NCBI GenBank assembly: GCA_965224735.1
Contig: OZ245059.1
Coordinates: 2,480,001-2,544,000, forward strand
Direction of reading: 5' to 3'
Length of the DNA: 64,000 bases
Source: Robiginitomaculum_A sp036478535
GTDB lineage: Bacteria; Pseudomonadota; Alphaproteobacteria; Caulobacterales; Maricaulaceae
Shown: piece after piece, positions 1 through 8,652 of the stretch
Position numbering within the stretch: position 1 is the stretch's first letter
How the letters are laid out: each line of letters starts with the position of its first letter
Notes under the pieces: model-generated
The model's database searches: none
The model's input: only the letters and a program-made list of their open reading frames with translations
What the model was told of the DNA's origin: nothing
Made by a program: the position numbers and the translations under genes

Positions 1-844
1 GGTTTCCAAGCAACTTATGCCTGTTTATGATAAACCAATGATTTACTATCCATTGTCGGTTCTGATGAAGATGGGTATTGATGAAATATTAGTCATAACG
101 ACTCCACATGATAGCGCTGCTTTCCAAAAATTACTTGAAGACGGGAGCAAATGGAACATGTCATTGTCATATATGGTTCAAGCTAACCCTGATGGGTTAG
201 CGCAAGCTCTTATTCTTGCGGAAGAATTCTTAGGTGACCACCCAAGTGTTCTGATACTCGGAGATAACTTATTCTTTGGAGAGGGATTTGATTCAATCGC
301 TATGAAAACAAATAGTTGTAAAGATGGTGCAACTATTTTTGGGTACCCCGTGCATAATCCGGAAGATTATGGAGTTGTAGGTTTTGACAAAAATAGGAAT
401 GTAATTTCTCTCAAAGAAAAGCCTAATTTTCCTGCTTCTAATTATGCGATCACTGGTTTGTATTTTTATGATAATCGTGCCAGTATGTTTGCTCGAAAAA
501 TCTGCCCATCTGCTAGAGGTGAACTTGAAATAACCGATTTGAACCGAACATATATGGACTGTGGAGATTTAAATGTTGAGTTACTAGGTAGGTCTACAAC
601 TTGGTTAGACACGGGAACTCATAGAGCATTATTACGCGCTGCGAATTTTGTAAGTATTTTAGAGGAACAACAGGGGGTGCGAATTTGTTGCCCAGAAGAG
701 ATTGCTTTTTGTAACGGCTGGATAAATGTTGAACAATTACGAAATGTAATTGAACCACTTAAAAAAAGTGAGTATGGTCAGTATTTGCTCAAAATTTTAG
801 AAAGAGAAAATAAGGGACTGAAATTGTCAAGTAACATGCAATAA
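1..844 (+). CDS. rfbA: Glucose-1-phosphate thymidylyltransferase, 5'-truncated by window edge
   Basis: RfbA/RmlA makes dTDP-glucose from glucose-1-phosphate and dTTP, the first step of dTDP-L-rhamnose synthesis for surface polysaccharide. The reading frame is open from base 2 and reads VSKQLMPVYDKPMIYYPLS, the conserved block that follows the N-terminal nucleotide-binding loop (GGxGTRL...). The ATG at 17 is therefore internal and the true start lies upstream of the window. Downstream motifs also fit: a GDNLFFGEGF block (metal and sugar-phosphate site), a SLKEKP block, and ELEITDLN with WLDTGTH near the C-terminus. About 280 residues are visible of the usual 290 or so. No other rhamnose genes are seen, so any operon partners lie to the left. 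Confidence 0.93.
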   Translation, partial: VSKQLMPVYDKPMIYYPLSVLMKMGIDEILVITTPHDSAAFQKLLEDGSKWNMSLSYMVQANPDGLAQALILAEEFLGDHPSVLILGDNLFFGEGFDSIAMKTNSCKDGATIFGYPVHNPEDYGVVGFDKNRNVISLKEKPNFPASNYAITGLYFYDNRASMFARKICPSARGELEITDLNRTYMDCGDLNVELLGRSTTWLDTGTHRALLRAANFVSILEEQQGVRICCPEEIAFCNGWINVEQLRNVIEPLKKSEYGQYLLKILERENKGLKLSSNMQ

Positions 845-1092
845 CACACTAGAATTAAACCGTGACACGCCCTAACCAATAATAAATTTAGGCATTGCTG
901 AATGATGATAACGATGTATTCCATAATTATGTGTGGCGAGGCGGATACTTCGTTGTGATAATACGCACAAATAAAATCCGCCGCTCCAGACAGAAGCTTA
1001 ACGCCAGATGCGCTGGTAAAAGGGCAAGCTCCCTAAGGGCACCGCCCGTAAAAAACATATTAGATTGGTGCCAATATTACATGTTCAAAACT
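845..1092. other. Gene-free gap with possible RNA structure
   Basis: This gap lies between convergent rfbA and cobT. I see no convincing gene; the short frame from 895 lacks recognisable motifs. The stretch does hold complementary blocks: GGCGGAT near 940 against ATCCGCC near 978, a CCAG...CTGG arm near 1003, and GGGC/GCCC blocks near 1022-1050. It could be a structured RNA or a bidirectional terminator region. I could not match it to tmRNA, SRP RNA, RNase P RNA or 6S RNA. Confidence 0.25.
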
Positions 1093-2946
1093 TTAACGCC
1101 GCCGCCGTCCTATTTGCTGCTCTGCAAAAAGTTCGGCTAGCTTTTCTGTCATGGCGCCGCCCAATTCTTCTACGTCTGTGATTGTGACAGCGCGGGAGTA
1201 CCATCTTGTGACATCATGGTTGATGCCGATTGCTATTAATTCAACATCTGAGTGGTTTTCTATTTTGTCGATAACCTGATGCAAATGGTGTTCAAGCATG
1301 CCAGAACGGTTGCGCGATTGGGTCGCGTCATCCACGGGAGCGCCATCTGATATTACCATTAATATGCGGCGCTGTTCTGGCCGTGCCATCAGGCGCGCAT
1401 GCGCCCATTCAAGGGCTTCGCCGTCAATGTTCTCCTTCAAAAGGCCTTCGCGCATCATAAGGCCAAGATTGTTTTTCGCTCGTCGCCAGGGCATGTCAGC
1501 AGATTTATAAATAATGTGGCGCAAATCATTCAGCCGCCCGGGACTGGCTGGCTTATTTGTGGTTAGCCAGTCTTGAAAGGACGAACCGCCTTTCCATGTT
1601 CGGGTGGTAAAGCCAAGAATTTCCGATTTCACCGCACAGCGCTCAAGCGTTCGCGCGAGAATATCTGCGCATACAGACGCCATCATAATTGGTCGGCCGC
1701 GCATTGATCCTGAATTGTCAATGAGGATAGAGACAACCGTATCGCGAAACTCGGTTTCTTTTTCTTCCTTAAACGACAAAGCCTGCATAGGGTCGGTAAC
1801 CACGCGGGTGAGGCGAGCCGTATCCAAGAGACCTTCTTCGAGATCAAAGCGCCAACTCCGCTGTTGTTGCGCCATTAATCTACGCTGCAAGCGATTGGCA
1901 AGGCGCGCGGTCACGGCGGCGAGGCCTTTCATATGCCCGTCGAGATACGTGCGAAGACGCTCCAACTCATCTGGCTCGCAAAGCTCTTCTGCCTTAATTA
2001 TTTCGTCATGAGCTTTGGTGAACACGCCGTAAGGCGCAGGGGCATTGCTAAGGGTTTGCTCGCGCTCGGATGATGGATCAGGGGTTTGCTCACCCTCCGT
2101 ACCATCTGCGTTAATATCCTGGGCATCGACTAAATCATTCGCAGATTGGTCATCAAGGCTATCCGCCTCCGCTACTTGTGAGGCGCCTTGCTCCGTTTGT
2201 TCTTGCTCATATTGGGAGTTTTGAGGGCTTTCGTTTTCGTCTTGGCGAGCCTCCTCGTCCGTTTCCTCGCTTGACTCTATATCTGCAAGTTCATCCCCCA
2301 AATCAAGGTCGCGTAAAACCGCTTCTGCGAGTTTTGAGAATTTTTTTTGATTGCCGAGGTTTTGCAATAGAGCATTCATACTCCCTCCCGTTGCCCCTTC
2401 AATATAATCGCGCCATGCCGCCATAAGGCCTTTGGTGCCATCGGGAGCTTTGCGGCCTGTGAAGACTTCGCGCGCCAATATGCCAACGGCTTCAGACAAA
2501 GGCACATTATCTTGGGTGAGGCCGTCTTGGTCAAAGCCGCGTTTTTTTGCTCGCGCATCAATACTGGCATAAATATTATCGCTAACCCCGTCCATATAAA
2601 GTGCGCCCAATGCTTCAATACGAGCCTGCTCTAGTGCCTCATAAATGGCCCGCGCTGAGCCCGGTTTTGGCAAGGTTTTTGTAAAAATATCCGAATCATG
2701 TAGCGCCAACCTAAGCGCCAAAGCATCCGCCTCCCCGCGCGCTTTCGCAAGTTCTCCTGCGCTGAGTTTCCAAGACGGCAATGGCAGGACAATTTGGGTT
2801 TCACTTTCGCCCTTATCATTAACGCGCGCGACAATCCCGCCAATTTCTGCGCCATACGCGATATCCAGGTTTTTATCCCCAGACAGCGCTTTCGTACTCG
2901 CCGCAAGCGCGCGTTTAAAAGTGTGTATGGGGGATGGTTTTGTCAT
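1093..2946 (-). CDS. cobT: Cobaltochelatase subunit CobT (aerobic pathway)
   Basis: CobT works with CobN and the AAA+ subunit CobS to insert Co2+ into hydrogenobyrinic acid a,c-diamide in ATP-dependent aerobic cobalamin synthesis. The 617-residue length is normal. The N-terminal region is the conserved CobT domain. The middle (about residues 220-300) is strongly acidic and glutamine-rich, as in CobT and BchD-type chelatase subunits. The C-terminal VWA/integrin-I domain has the MIDAS motif DNSGSM near residue 410. cobS lies directly upstream with a 17-nt gap, so the two are co-transcribed on the minus strand. The CobN subunit is not in this window. Confidence 0.95.
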   Translation of the reverse strand: MTKPSPIHTFKRALAASTKALSGDKNLDIAYGAEIGGIVARVNDKGESETQIVLPLPSWKLSAGELAKARGEADALALRLALHDSDIFTKTLPKPGSARAIYEALEQARIEALGALYMDGVSDNIYASIDARAKKRGFDQDGLTQDNVPLSEAVGILAREVFTGRKAPDGTKGLMAAWRDYIEGATGGSMNALLQNLGNQKKFSKLAEAVLRDLDLGDELADIESSEETDEEARQDENESPQNSQYEQEQTEQGASQVAEADSLDDQSANDLVDAQDINADGTEGEQTPDPSSEREQTLSNAPAPYGVFTKAHDEIIKAEELCEPDELERLRTYLDGHMKGLAAVTARLANRLQRRLMAQQQRSWRFDLEEGLLDTARLTRVVTDPMQALSFKEEKETEFRDTVVSILIDNSGSMRGRPIMMASVCADILARTLERCAVKSEILGFTTRTWKGGSSFQDWLTTNKPASPGRLNDLRHIIYKSADMPWRRAKNNLGLMMREGLLKENIDGEALEWAHARLMARPEQRRILMVISDGAPVDDATQSRNRSGMLEHHLHQVIDKIENHSDVELIAIGINHDVTRWYSRAVTITDVEELGGAMTEKLAELFAEQQIGRRRR

Positions 2947-2963
2947 TTATCGGGCGGGTCTCC

Positions 2964-3947
2964 CTAAGCCACCAACACCGTGCTGGCGCTTTCTGGTAGG
3001 TCTTTGCCGAAGGCGCGTTGGTAGAACTCGGCTATAACCGGCCGCTCTAACTCGTCGCATTTATTTAGGAATGTCATGCGGAAGGCAGTTGCGATATCGC
3101 CGCCAAATATTTTGGCGTTCTCGGCCCAGTTCATCACTGTGCGCGGGGACATGAGCGTTGAGATATCGCCTGCCATAAACGCATTTCTTGTCATGTCCGC
3201 AACGCGTACCATTTTGGCAAGGATCTCTTTTCCTTCCGCGCTGTCATACCTAGGTGATTTAGCCAGCACGATAGCGGTTTCTTCGTCATGGCCCAGATAG
3301 TTTAGCGTGGTGACAATAGACCATCTATCCATCTGCCCTTGATTAATTTGCTGAGTGCCATGGTAAAGTCCCGTTGTATCGCCAAGGCCAACCGTGTTGG
3401 TGGTTGAAAAAAGTCTAAACGCACTATGCGGCGTAATAACCCTGTTTTGGTCAAGTAAGGTGAGGCGGCCTTCTGCCTCCAAGATGCGCTGGATAACAAA
3501 CATGACATCAGGGCGCCCCGCATCATATTCATCAAACACAAGCGCAACTGGGTTTTGCAAAGCCCATGGCAGGAGCCCTTCGCGAAATTCCGTAATTTGT
3601 TTTCCCTCTTTAAGAACAATCGCGTCTTTCCCCACCAGATCAATTCTGGACACATGGCTATCAAGATTTATCCGCACGAGGGGCCAATTTAGGCGGGCGG
3701 CGACTTGCTCTATATGGGTAGATTTACCCGTGCCATGATAACCCTGCACCATAACGCGGCGATTAAAAGCAAAGCCTGCGAGAATAGCTTGTGTGGTTTC
3801 AGGGTCAAAAATATAACCGCCGTCCATTAGCGGTACATACTCGGACGTTTTGGAAAAAGCTGGCACTTGCATATCAAAATCAACGCCAAAAATATCACGG
3901 GCATTGACAGTTATATTTGGCTTTGAAATTGGAAAAATATTGTCCAT
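2964..3947 (-). CDS. cobS: Cobaltochelatase subunit CobS (AAA+ ATPase)
   Basis: CobS is the MoxR-like AAA+ ATPase that assembles with CobT and powers cobalt insertion by CobN. The 327 residues include a Walker A motif (GYHGTGKST, near residue 70), a Walker B motif (ALVFDEYDAG, near residue 135) and a sensor region (RLFSTTNTVGLGD). The length matches the family. It is the first gene of the cobST pair. The upstream J-domain gene starts in the same direction, and J-domain gene-cobS adjacency is common in alphaproteobacteria. Confidence 0.95.
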   Translation of the reverse strand: MDNIFPISKPNITVNARDIFGVDFDMQVPAFSKTSEYVPLMDGGYIFDPETTQAILAGFAFNRRVMVQGYHGTGKSTHIEQVAARLNWPLVRINLDSHVSRIDLVGKDAIVLKEGKQITEFREGLLPWALQNPVALVFDEYDAGRPDVMFVIQRILEAEGRLTLLDQNRVITPHSAFRLFSTTNTVGLGDTTGLYHGTQQINQGQMDRWSIVTTLNYLGHDEETAIVLAKSPRYDSAEGKEILAKMVRVADMTRNAFMAGDISTLMSPRTVMNWAENAKIFGGDIATAFRMTFLNKCDELERPVIAEFYQRAFGKDLPESASTVLVA

Positions 3948-4021
3948 ACTGCCTTCCTAAATTTTCTTTTTTGTTTTCACTTGTTTGGGGATGATTATCA
4001 GTAAACTCACGCCAAATTTTG

Positions 4022-4669
4022 TTACGCTAGATTTGTGGTTTTTAAAACTTTATAGGCTTTGACCACCCGCTGGAATGACACTTCTGTAGAGCGATCGCCC
4101 CCATTGGCATCAGGGTGGAGCTGCTTGACGAGCATGGTATAGCGCTCTCGCACCATATTAGGCCCGCTAAATTCATCAAGGCCCAAATCATTGAGCGCTT
4201 TAATTTGTAATTTAGAGAGGCGACGGCGTGGGGCTTCGGTAGGGACATCATCTCCTTGGCCAAAAATGCTATAACTATCAGAAAATGCAGCATCGCCAAC
4301 GCGAGCGCCTTTGCGGGTTTTGGCTCGCTCGCCCGTATTCTTGCGCACATCCCATGTGGGGCGGTGGCCATGGCGCGCACCAACTTGCCATTGGGAAACG
4401 TCTTCATCACTCATGCCAGAGAAGAAATTCCAGTTTTTATTATACTCTCGTGCATGTTTGGTGCAAAAAGAATAATATTCACGAATAGTGTCTGGGCTTT
4501 TGGGGGCTTTGCAACCACCTTTTTCTACGCAACCAGCCCACTCACATCTCAACTCGCTTGGGTCGGGCTTGCCTCCAGGTGGTTTAACCCTTATATCAAA
4601 TTTCTTGAAACTGAATTTAGATTTTTCACTCAAAATGGAACTCTTTATTTTCACTCTTAAAAAAGGCAT
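4022..4669 (-). CDS. J-domain (DnaJ-like) molecular chaperone
   Basis: This 215-residue protein has a C-terminal J domain (about residues 150-212) with the diagnostic HPD tripeptide in QLHPDANGGD, which stimulates the ATPase of DnaK. The N-terminal half contains paired cysteines (CEWAGC, GGCKAP, FCTKH) that could bind a metal. This is the alphaproteobacterial single-J-domain family found beside cobST and bolA. It lacks the G/F and zinc-finger regions of true DnaJ. It is divergent from bolA, with only 6 nt between start codons, so the two genes must overlap in their promoter regions. The client protein is not known. Confidence 0.85.
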   Translation of the reverse strand: MPFLRVKIKSSILSEKSKFSFKKFDIRVKPPGGKPDPSELRCEWAGCVEKGGCKAPKSPDTIREYYSFCTKHAREYNKNWNFFSGMSDEDVSQWQVGARHGHRPTWDVRKNTGERAKTRKGARVGDAAFSDSYSIFGQGDDVPTEAPRRRLSKLQIKALNDLGLDEFSGPNMVRERYTMLVKQLHPDANGGDRSTEVSFQRVVKAYKVLKTTNLA

Positions 4670-4675
4670 ATTAAA

Positions 4676-4948
4676 ATGGAGCCAATCGCCACACTAATCA
4701 AGGATAAACTTGAAAAAAAATTCACTCCAACGCAACTTGATGTTATCGACGAGAGCCATAAACACGCTGGCCACGCTGGAATGGCAGGCCGCAAAGCTGC
4801 AGAGAGCCACTTTCACGTAATTATAGTGTCTGAAAAATTTAGCGGTATGAATACCCTAGCAAAGCACCGCTCTGTCATGGACGTGCTTAGTGATTTGATG
4901 AAAGAAAAAGTCCATGCTTTGCGGCTAGAAGCGAAAGCGCCCGAATAA
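4676..4948 (+). CDS. bolA: BolA family protein
   Basis: This 90-residue protein has the BolA fold. Known BolA proteins pair with monothiol glutaredoxins in Fe-S cluster trafficking or act as stress-linked regulators. The conserved centre AESHFHVIIVSEKF contains the invariant histidine (SHFHV), followed by a KHRSVMDVL block typical of the family. The length is normal. The gene is divergent from the J-domain gene, an arrangement seen widely in alphaproteobacteria. Its 3' end lies 8 bp from an IS1595-type left end, but the coding frame is complete. Confidence 0.92.
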   Translation: MEPIATLIKDKLEKKFTPTQLDVIDESHKHAGHAGMAGRKAAESHFHVIIVSEKFSGMNTLAKHRSVMDVLSDLMKEKVHALRLEAKAPE

Positions 4949-4968
4949 TTATTCTAGGAGCTGTCCTA

Positions 4969-5813
4969 GGGTCAGGACTCATTAAAGCCAATATATAACG
5001 ATTGCAGCGATGCATATTGTAGAGAAAAAGGTGTGTGCGCAGCGATCATAACGGGTTGAGACACGTCTCCAGTCTTTGAGACGCCCAAACATGTTTTGGG
5101 CCTTGTGACGCTGTTTGTATAAAGTTTTATCGTATGGGATCAGTGTTTTTCGGTTTCGACGCGGCGGAATACACGGGGTAATATTGCGAGCACGTAATGC
5201 CTCTCGAAACCAGTTTGAATCATATCCTTTGTCACCCAGAAGGCATTTTGCTTTTGGAAGTTGATCTAGCAATAACCGCGCCCCTTTATGGTCGCTCATT
5301 TGTCCTTCACTCAGCAACATGACCACCGGACGACCCACACCATCACAAACCGCATGGAGTTTTGAATTTAGCCCACCTTTGGTGCGGCCAATACATCTGG
5401 GAACATCCCCTTTTTAAGCAGACTAGCTGCGGTTCTGTGAGCTTTTAGGTGGGTTGCGTCGATTTGCAATTGTTCTGGCACACCTTCAGATGTGCTTAGC
5501 GCAATAAAGATTTTGTTGAATACACCCATTTTACTCCAACGGATAAACCGATTGTAAAGTGTCTTGTGGGGGCCATATTCTCGCGGAGCATCGCGCCATT
5601 GAAGGCCTCGTTTAAGCACATGGATAATGCCGCTGATCACACGTAAATCATCGACACGTGGTACACCGTGAGACAAGGGAAAATAAGGCTCAATACGAGC
5701 CAATTGGGACTTCGATAGATAAAACAAATCATTCATGGTGAAAGCTCCTTTGACCATCAATGAATCACAAATTAGACAAAATGGGAATCCCTAAAATTAA
5801 TAGGTCCTGACCC
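4969..5813 (-). mobile_element. IS5-family (IS427-like) element, copy 1, 845 bp
   Basis: The element runs from GGGTCAGGACTCATT to AATAGGTCCTGACCC, imperfect terminal inverted repeats, and is flanked by a TA dinucleotide on both sides (4967-4968, 5814-5815), as in the IS427 subgroup. A second copy of exactly the same length is at 44345-45189. This copy landed inside the left end of the IS1595 remnant. Nearly all differences between copies cluster in one 25-bp patch (near 5085-5103). Confidence 0.88.
4982..5760 (-). pseudogene. IS5-family transposase (orfA/orfB), catalytic Glu changed to Gln
   Basis: OrfA (5368-5760) and orfB (ending at 4982) are expected to fuse by -1 frameshifting at an A5G4 run (complement of 5407-5415). 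The shifted frame reads KKGDVPRCIGRTKGGLNSK, the usual family sequence. First Asp is in LQIDATHLKAH and second Asp in LLGDKGYDS. The final Y-x2-R-x3-E motif reads YKQRHKAQ here instead of YKQRHKVE in copy 2, so the catalytic Glu is replaced by Gln. This copy is therefore predicted inactive although its frames are open. Confidence 0.8.
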
Positions 5814-5839
5814 TAGATAACACCGATTAGGTGTTGTAT

Positions 5840-6545
5840 ATGGGACGTATGAGGAAGAGTAGAATCAGTTGGGCTAAGCAGGTTCGTTTGATTGAACATT
5901 TTGTATCTGGCAGCACGGCCAAATGTGCGTCTCGTTTGGTCGGTGTGAACAAGAGCACTGGAAGAGTACGGGGGCTTATTATTTCCACCGCTTGCGCGAG
6001 ATTATTGCCTTCGAGTTGGAGCTGATGGAACAAGAGGCTTTCGGCGGCGAGATCGAAGTTGATGAAAGCTATTTTGGCGGCAAACGCAAAGGTAAGCGTG
6101 GGCGTGGCGCGGGCGGTAAAGCCCCCGTATTTGGGCTGTTAAAGCGCGGTGGCAAGGTCTACACCAAGATTATTCCGAATGTCTCTTCCAAGACTTTATA
6201 TCCGATCATCCAGCGTAAAGTGGTGCCCGATAGTATCGTTTATAGTGATTGTTGGCGTGGCGATAATGTACTGGATATCTCTGAGTTCAAACACTACCGT
6301 ATCAATCATTCAAAACTGTTTGCTAATGGGCATAATCATATTAATGGCATTGAGAACTTCTACCCAAAGGGCATAAATTCCACCAAGCTAAGCGTCATAT
6401 GCGCAAATTTAATGGTGTAGCAAAGGCCTATTTTGGCCTATTTTTAAAGGAATGTGAGCGGCGTTTTAATAACCCAGACCCACTGACACAATTAATCCAA
6501 CTAAAGCAATGGGTTAACGTAAACTCATACCAGCACACTGTGGGA
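5840..6545 (+). pseudogene. IS1595-family transposase, frameshifted
   Basis: The N-terminal part (from 5840, RKSRISWAKQVRLIEHFV) is in one frame. The core is in another (about 5950-6360) with the ISXO2-type DDE hallmarks EIEVDESYFGGKRKGKRG and IVYSDCWRGD. The C-terminal part is in a third frame (about 6385-6545, QAKRHMRKFNG then FGLFLKECERRFNN). At least two frameshifts make the gene non-functional. The second lies near 6360-6385, where NGIENF should continue into the conserved asparagine/tryptophan block. Confidence 0.8.
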
Positions 6546-6558
6546 CTAAACAACTGGG

Positions 6559-6928
6559 TAGTGTACTCATAAAAAGGATTCCCAAATCAGTTAATTTGTG
6601 ATTCCATGGCTCCATTAATTTATGATGGAGATTAACTATAGCGCGATACGATATGACTGAAACTAAATGGCGGTATATTCAGTCGTCTTTACCAACCAAG
6701 GTTCGCGGCGTTCCCCGCGTGGACGATAGACGGGTGATTAACGGTATCTTTTATATCCTTCGTTCGGGATGCGCGTGGCGCGACTTACCCCAGCGTTATG
6801 GGTCTTATACAACGGTGTACAACCGATTTAACCGCTGGGCCAAGGCCGGGATATGGGACAGGATTATGGATGCTGTTATTGATGCCAATGGCGGGGACGT
6901 TGTTATGATTGATGGCAGGACAGCCACA
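6559..6928 (+). pseudogene. IS5-family transposase 5' fragment (second type)
   Basis: From about 6559 a new element end appears (GTAGTGTACTCAT), followed by a leader resembling IS427-type leaders and an ATG at 6653. The protein begins MTETKWRYIQSSL and carries the IS5 N-terminal domain (RVDDRRVINGIFYILRSGCAWRDLP, then a YNRFNRW block). The frame then runs at about 6928 into the right end of an IS481-type element, so the whole catalytic domain is missing. Confidence 0.75.
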
Positions 6929-6979
6929 AAAAAGTTTAAACAAAACCTAAGCCATCTAATACAGGGACCATACATCTAA
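6929..6979 (+). mobile_element. IS481-type right-end fragment
   Basis: The sequence AAAAAGTTTAAACAAAAC...CATCTAATACAGGGACCATACAT matches the right end of the IS481-type element at 33706-34786 and the remnant at 25025-25166. Only the last 50 or so bases survive. It truncates the IS5-type transposase upstream and abuts an IS110 fragment downstream. Confidence 0.65.
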
Positions 6980-7004
6980 GGTGGAGCCTCCCTCTTGAAA
7001 AACG

Positions 7005-7394
7005 CTAAATGGTTATGACAATCTGATCAGTATCAAGGGTATCGAGCCACTTTCTGCTGTGGTCATTATTTGCACGATCGGGGACATCAAAGACTTTGCT
7101 AAAACCAGCAAATTGGCTGCATGCTTTGGGATAACACCGCGTGTATCGCAATCCAATGATAGCCAGCGTGTTGGCCAGATTAGCAAACGCAGTAATAAAA
7201 TCGCCCGAACTACCTTGGTGCAAGGCACATTGATTGCCAAGCGCTACAGTCCGTATCTTCATAATTTCTATGAACATATAAGAACAACGCGCGGCGCGGG
7301 CAAAGCCATCATCGCCACTGCTCGCAAACGACTCAACACAATTTACTACACTTTAAAAAAACAAATGAGTGTTCGAAAACTTCCCAAAATTTGA
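7005..7394 (+). pseudogene. IS110-family transposase C-terminal fragment
   Basis: The open frame (no start codon) reads ISIKGIEPLSAVVI and then DFAKTSKLAACFGITPRVSQS, followed by a GKAIIATARK block. It is clearly homologous to the C-terminal transposase_20 domain of the intact IS110 element at 38427-39467. The N-terminal DEDD domain is missing. The sequence after the gene (ATCATAGGAGGAGAC, near 7415) is shared with the end of that intact element, so the right end of the IS survives. Confidence 0.8.
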
Positions 7395-7505
7395 AATTAA
7401 AACTTGAAAGTAATCATAGGAGGAGACTAAGGATGATAACATAAACGAACTAGAAGTCCTTTAACCGATTAAAACCGGTGGCTTAAAACCTAAAAAGTTG
7501 GAACG

Positions 7506-8114
7506 TTAAAAGTCTAGCCCACGTTGGCTCTTAATGCCTGATTGAAACGGGTGTTTAATTTCAAGCATTTCACTCACCAAATCAGCATATTCACATATAT
7601 CATCTTTGGCGTCGCGACCCGTAAGTATGACACTCGTTCTGGGTGAGCGTAGTTTTAATCCTGATAAAACAGCTTCAGTTGACAAATAATCATAGCGCAT
7701 GGCAATGTTGATTTCATCAAGAACAACCAAATCATAATCTCCGCTTTTCATCATTTCGCAACTTCGTGTCCACGCAGCCTCCGCAGCTTTGATATCGCGC
7801 GCACGGTCTTGCGTATTCCATGTAAAGCCTTCGCCCATTGTGTGCCAGTCAACCTGATTTGGAAATTTTGCAAAAAACTGTTTTTCGCCAGTTATCCATG
7901 TGCCTTTGATATATTGAACAATGCCGACTTTATGCCCCCAACCTAGAGAGCGTGCGGCGATGCCAAAAGCTGAACTGGATTTCCCCTTGCCATTACCTGT
8001 ATGCACGAGAACAAGACCACGGCCAGGGTCAGAGGCTTTGCCTGTTTTTCTACGTTGCTTTGTTTGCAGAGCCTGCATTTTTTCTTTGTGTGTTTTGTTA
8101 TCGATCATCATGTT
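7506..8114 (-). CDS. cobO: Cob(I)yrinic acid a,c-diamide adenosyltransferase
   Basis: CobO/BtuR transfers the 5'-deoxyadenosyl group from ATP to the reduced cobalt of corrinoids. The P-loop GNGKGKSSSAFG (near residue 40) and the following KVGIVQYIKG and VLDEINIAMRYDYL blocks are typical. I chose the ATG at 8114 (or 8111): the family begins shortly before a lysine-rich stretch, GGA lies upstream, and the longer frame from 8192 would add a hydrophobic leader that is only cobC read in another frame. It overlaps the end of cobC by about 17 nt and is the last gene of the cobU-V-C-O operon. Confidence 0.92.
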   Translation of the reverse strand, partial: NMMIDNKTHKEKMQALQTKQRRKTGKASDPGRGLVLVHTGNGKGKSSSAFGIAARSLGWGHKVGIVQYIKGTWITGEKQFFAKFPNQVDWHTMGEGFTWNTQDRARDIKAAEAAWTRSCEMMKSGDYDLVVLDEINIAMRYDYLSTEAVLSGLKLRSPRTSVILTGRDAKDDICEYADLVSEMLEIKHPFQSGIKSQRGLDF

Positions 8115-8652
8115 TTCCAAAATTGTGTGTATAAGGTATAGAAATAACACCACCAAAATCAATTGATGTAGAAAAATCATCTGGTCTGTCACCAGTCGAA
8201 AGTGCAGCCTTCATAACGCCTGCATGTGTTACAATAATGTGAGTGCGGTTTATCGATTGATATTCTGCTATGACCTCTTGAACCCGATCGCGTAACATGG
8301 CGACGCTTTCACCGCCGTGTGGGCGGGCGTGCATGAAGTCATTTGCCCAAATATCAAGATCGCTGTGAGGAATATTATTCCATAATTTCCCCTCCCATTT
8401 TCCAAAGTCAATTTCTATAAGGCGAGGGTCTATATTGACAGGCAGAGAAAATACGTTTCCAATTCGCTTTGCAAGTTTTCTACATCGCAAGAGCGGGCTT
8501 GAAATAAGAATGTGTGGTTGAGAGAGCTTTGATATGACGGCTTGAGCCTCAACTTCAAAGCTTGCACATACATCCAGATCCGTACGGCCATAGCACAGGC
8601 CTTCTTCGACCAATGGGCGTGTATGCCGCACAAAACTTAAACCCATGCGCAT
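8098..8652 (-). CDS. cobC: Alpha-ribazole phosphatase-like histidine phosphatase
   Basis: This 184-residue protein belongs to the histidine phosphatase superfamily. The catalytic RHT motif (SFVRHTRP) is near residue 9, and the second histidine is in IIVTHAGVM near residue 140. In this family CobC removes phosphate from alpha-ribazole-5'-phosphate or adenosylcobalamin-5'-phosphate during nucleotide loop assembly. It overlaps cobV by 16 nt upstream and cobO downstream, so it is translationally coupled within a cobalamin operon. That context supports CobC rather than a general phosphoglycerate mutase-like enzyme. Confidence 0.85.
   Translation of the reverse strand: MRMGLSFVRHTRPLVEEGLCYGRTDLDVCASFEVEAQAVISKLSQPHILISSPLLRCRKLAKRIGNVFSLPVNIDPRLIEIDFGKWEGKLWNNIPHSDLDIWANDFMHARPHGGESVAMLRDRVQEVIAEYQSINRTHIIVTHAGVMKAALSTGDRPDDFSTSIDFGGVISIPYTHNFGKHDDR

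Larger units (their letters stand above)
4957..6558 (+). mobile_element. IS1595-family remnant, split by an IS5-family element
   Basis: The left end near 4957 reads GGAGCTGTCCTA and resumes after the nested IS5 element as GATAACACCG. This matches the terminal repeat GGGGCTGTCCTAGATAAC seen on another copy at 24601-24618 (reverse orientation). The expected right end is missing: near 6550 the sequence switches to the end of another IS5-type element. The element is therefore truncated on the right and split on the left. Confidence 0.7.

Noticed and set aside
895..1140. 81-residue ORF between rfbA and cobT
   Set aside because: It has no start context or motif and its 3' part runs into the antisense strand of cobT.
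1604..2011. Plus-strand ORFs across cobT, cobS and other minus-strand genes
   Set aside because: They are frame shadows with arginine- and serine-rich composition and no recognisable domains.
8114..8192. Longer CobO start at 8192 with a hydrophobic leader
   Set aside because: The extra 26 codons are the end of cobC in another frame; adenosyltransferases are cytoplasmic and start close to the basic segment before the P-loop.
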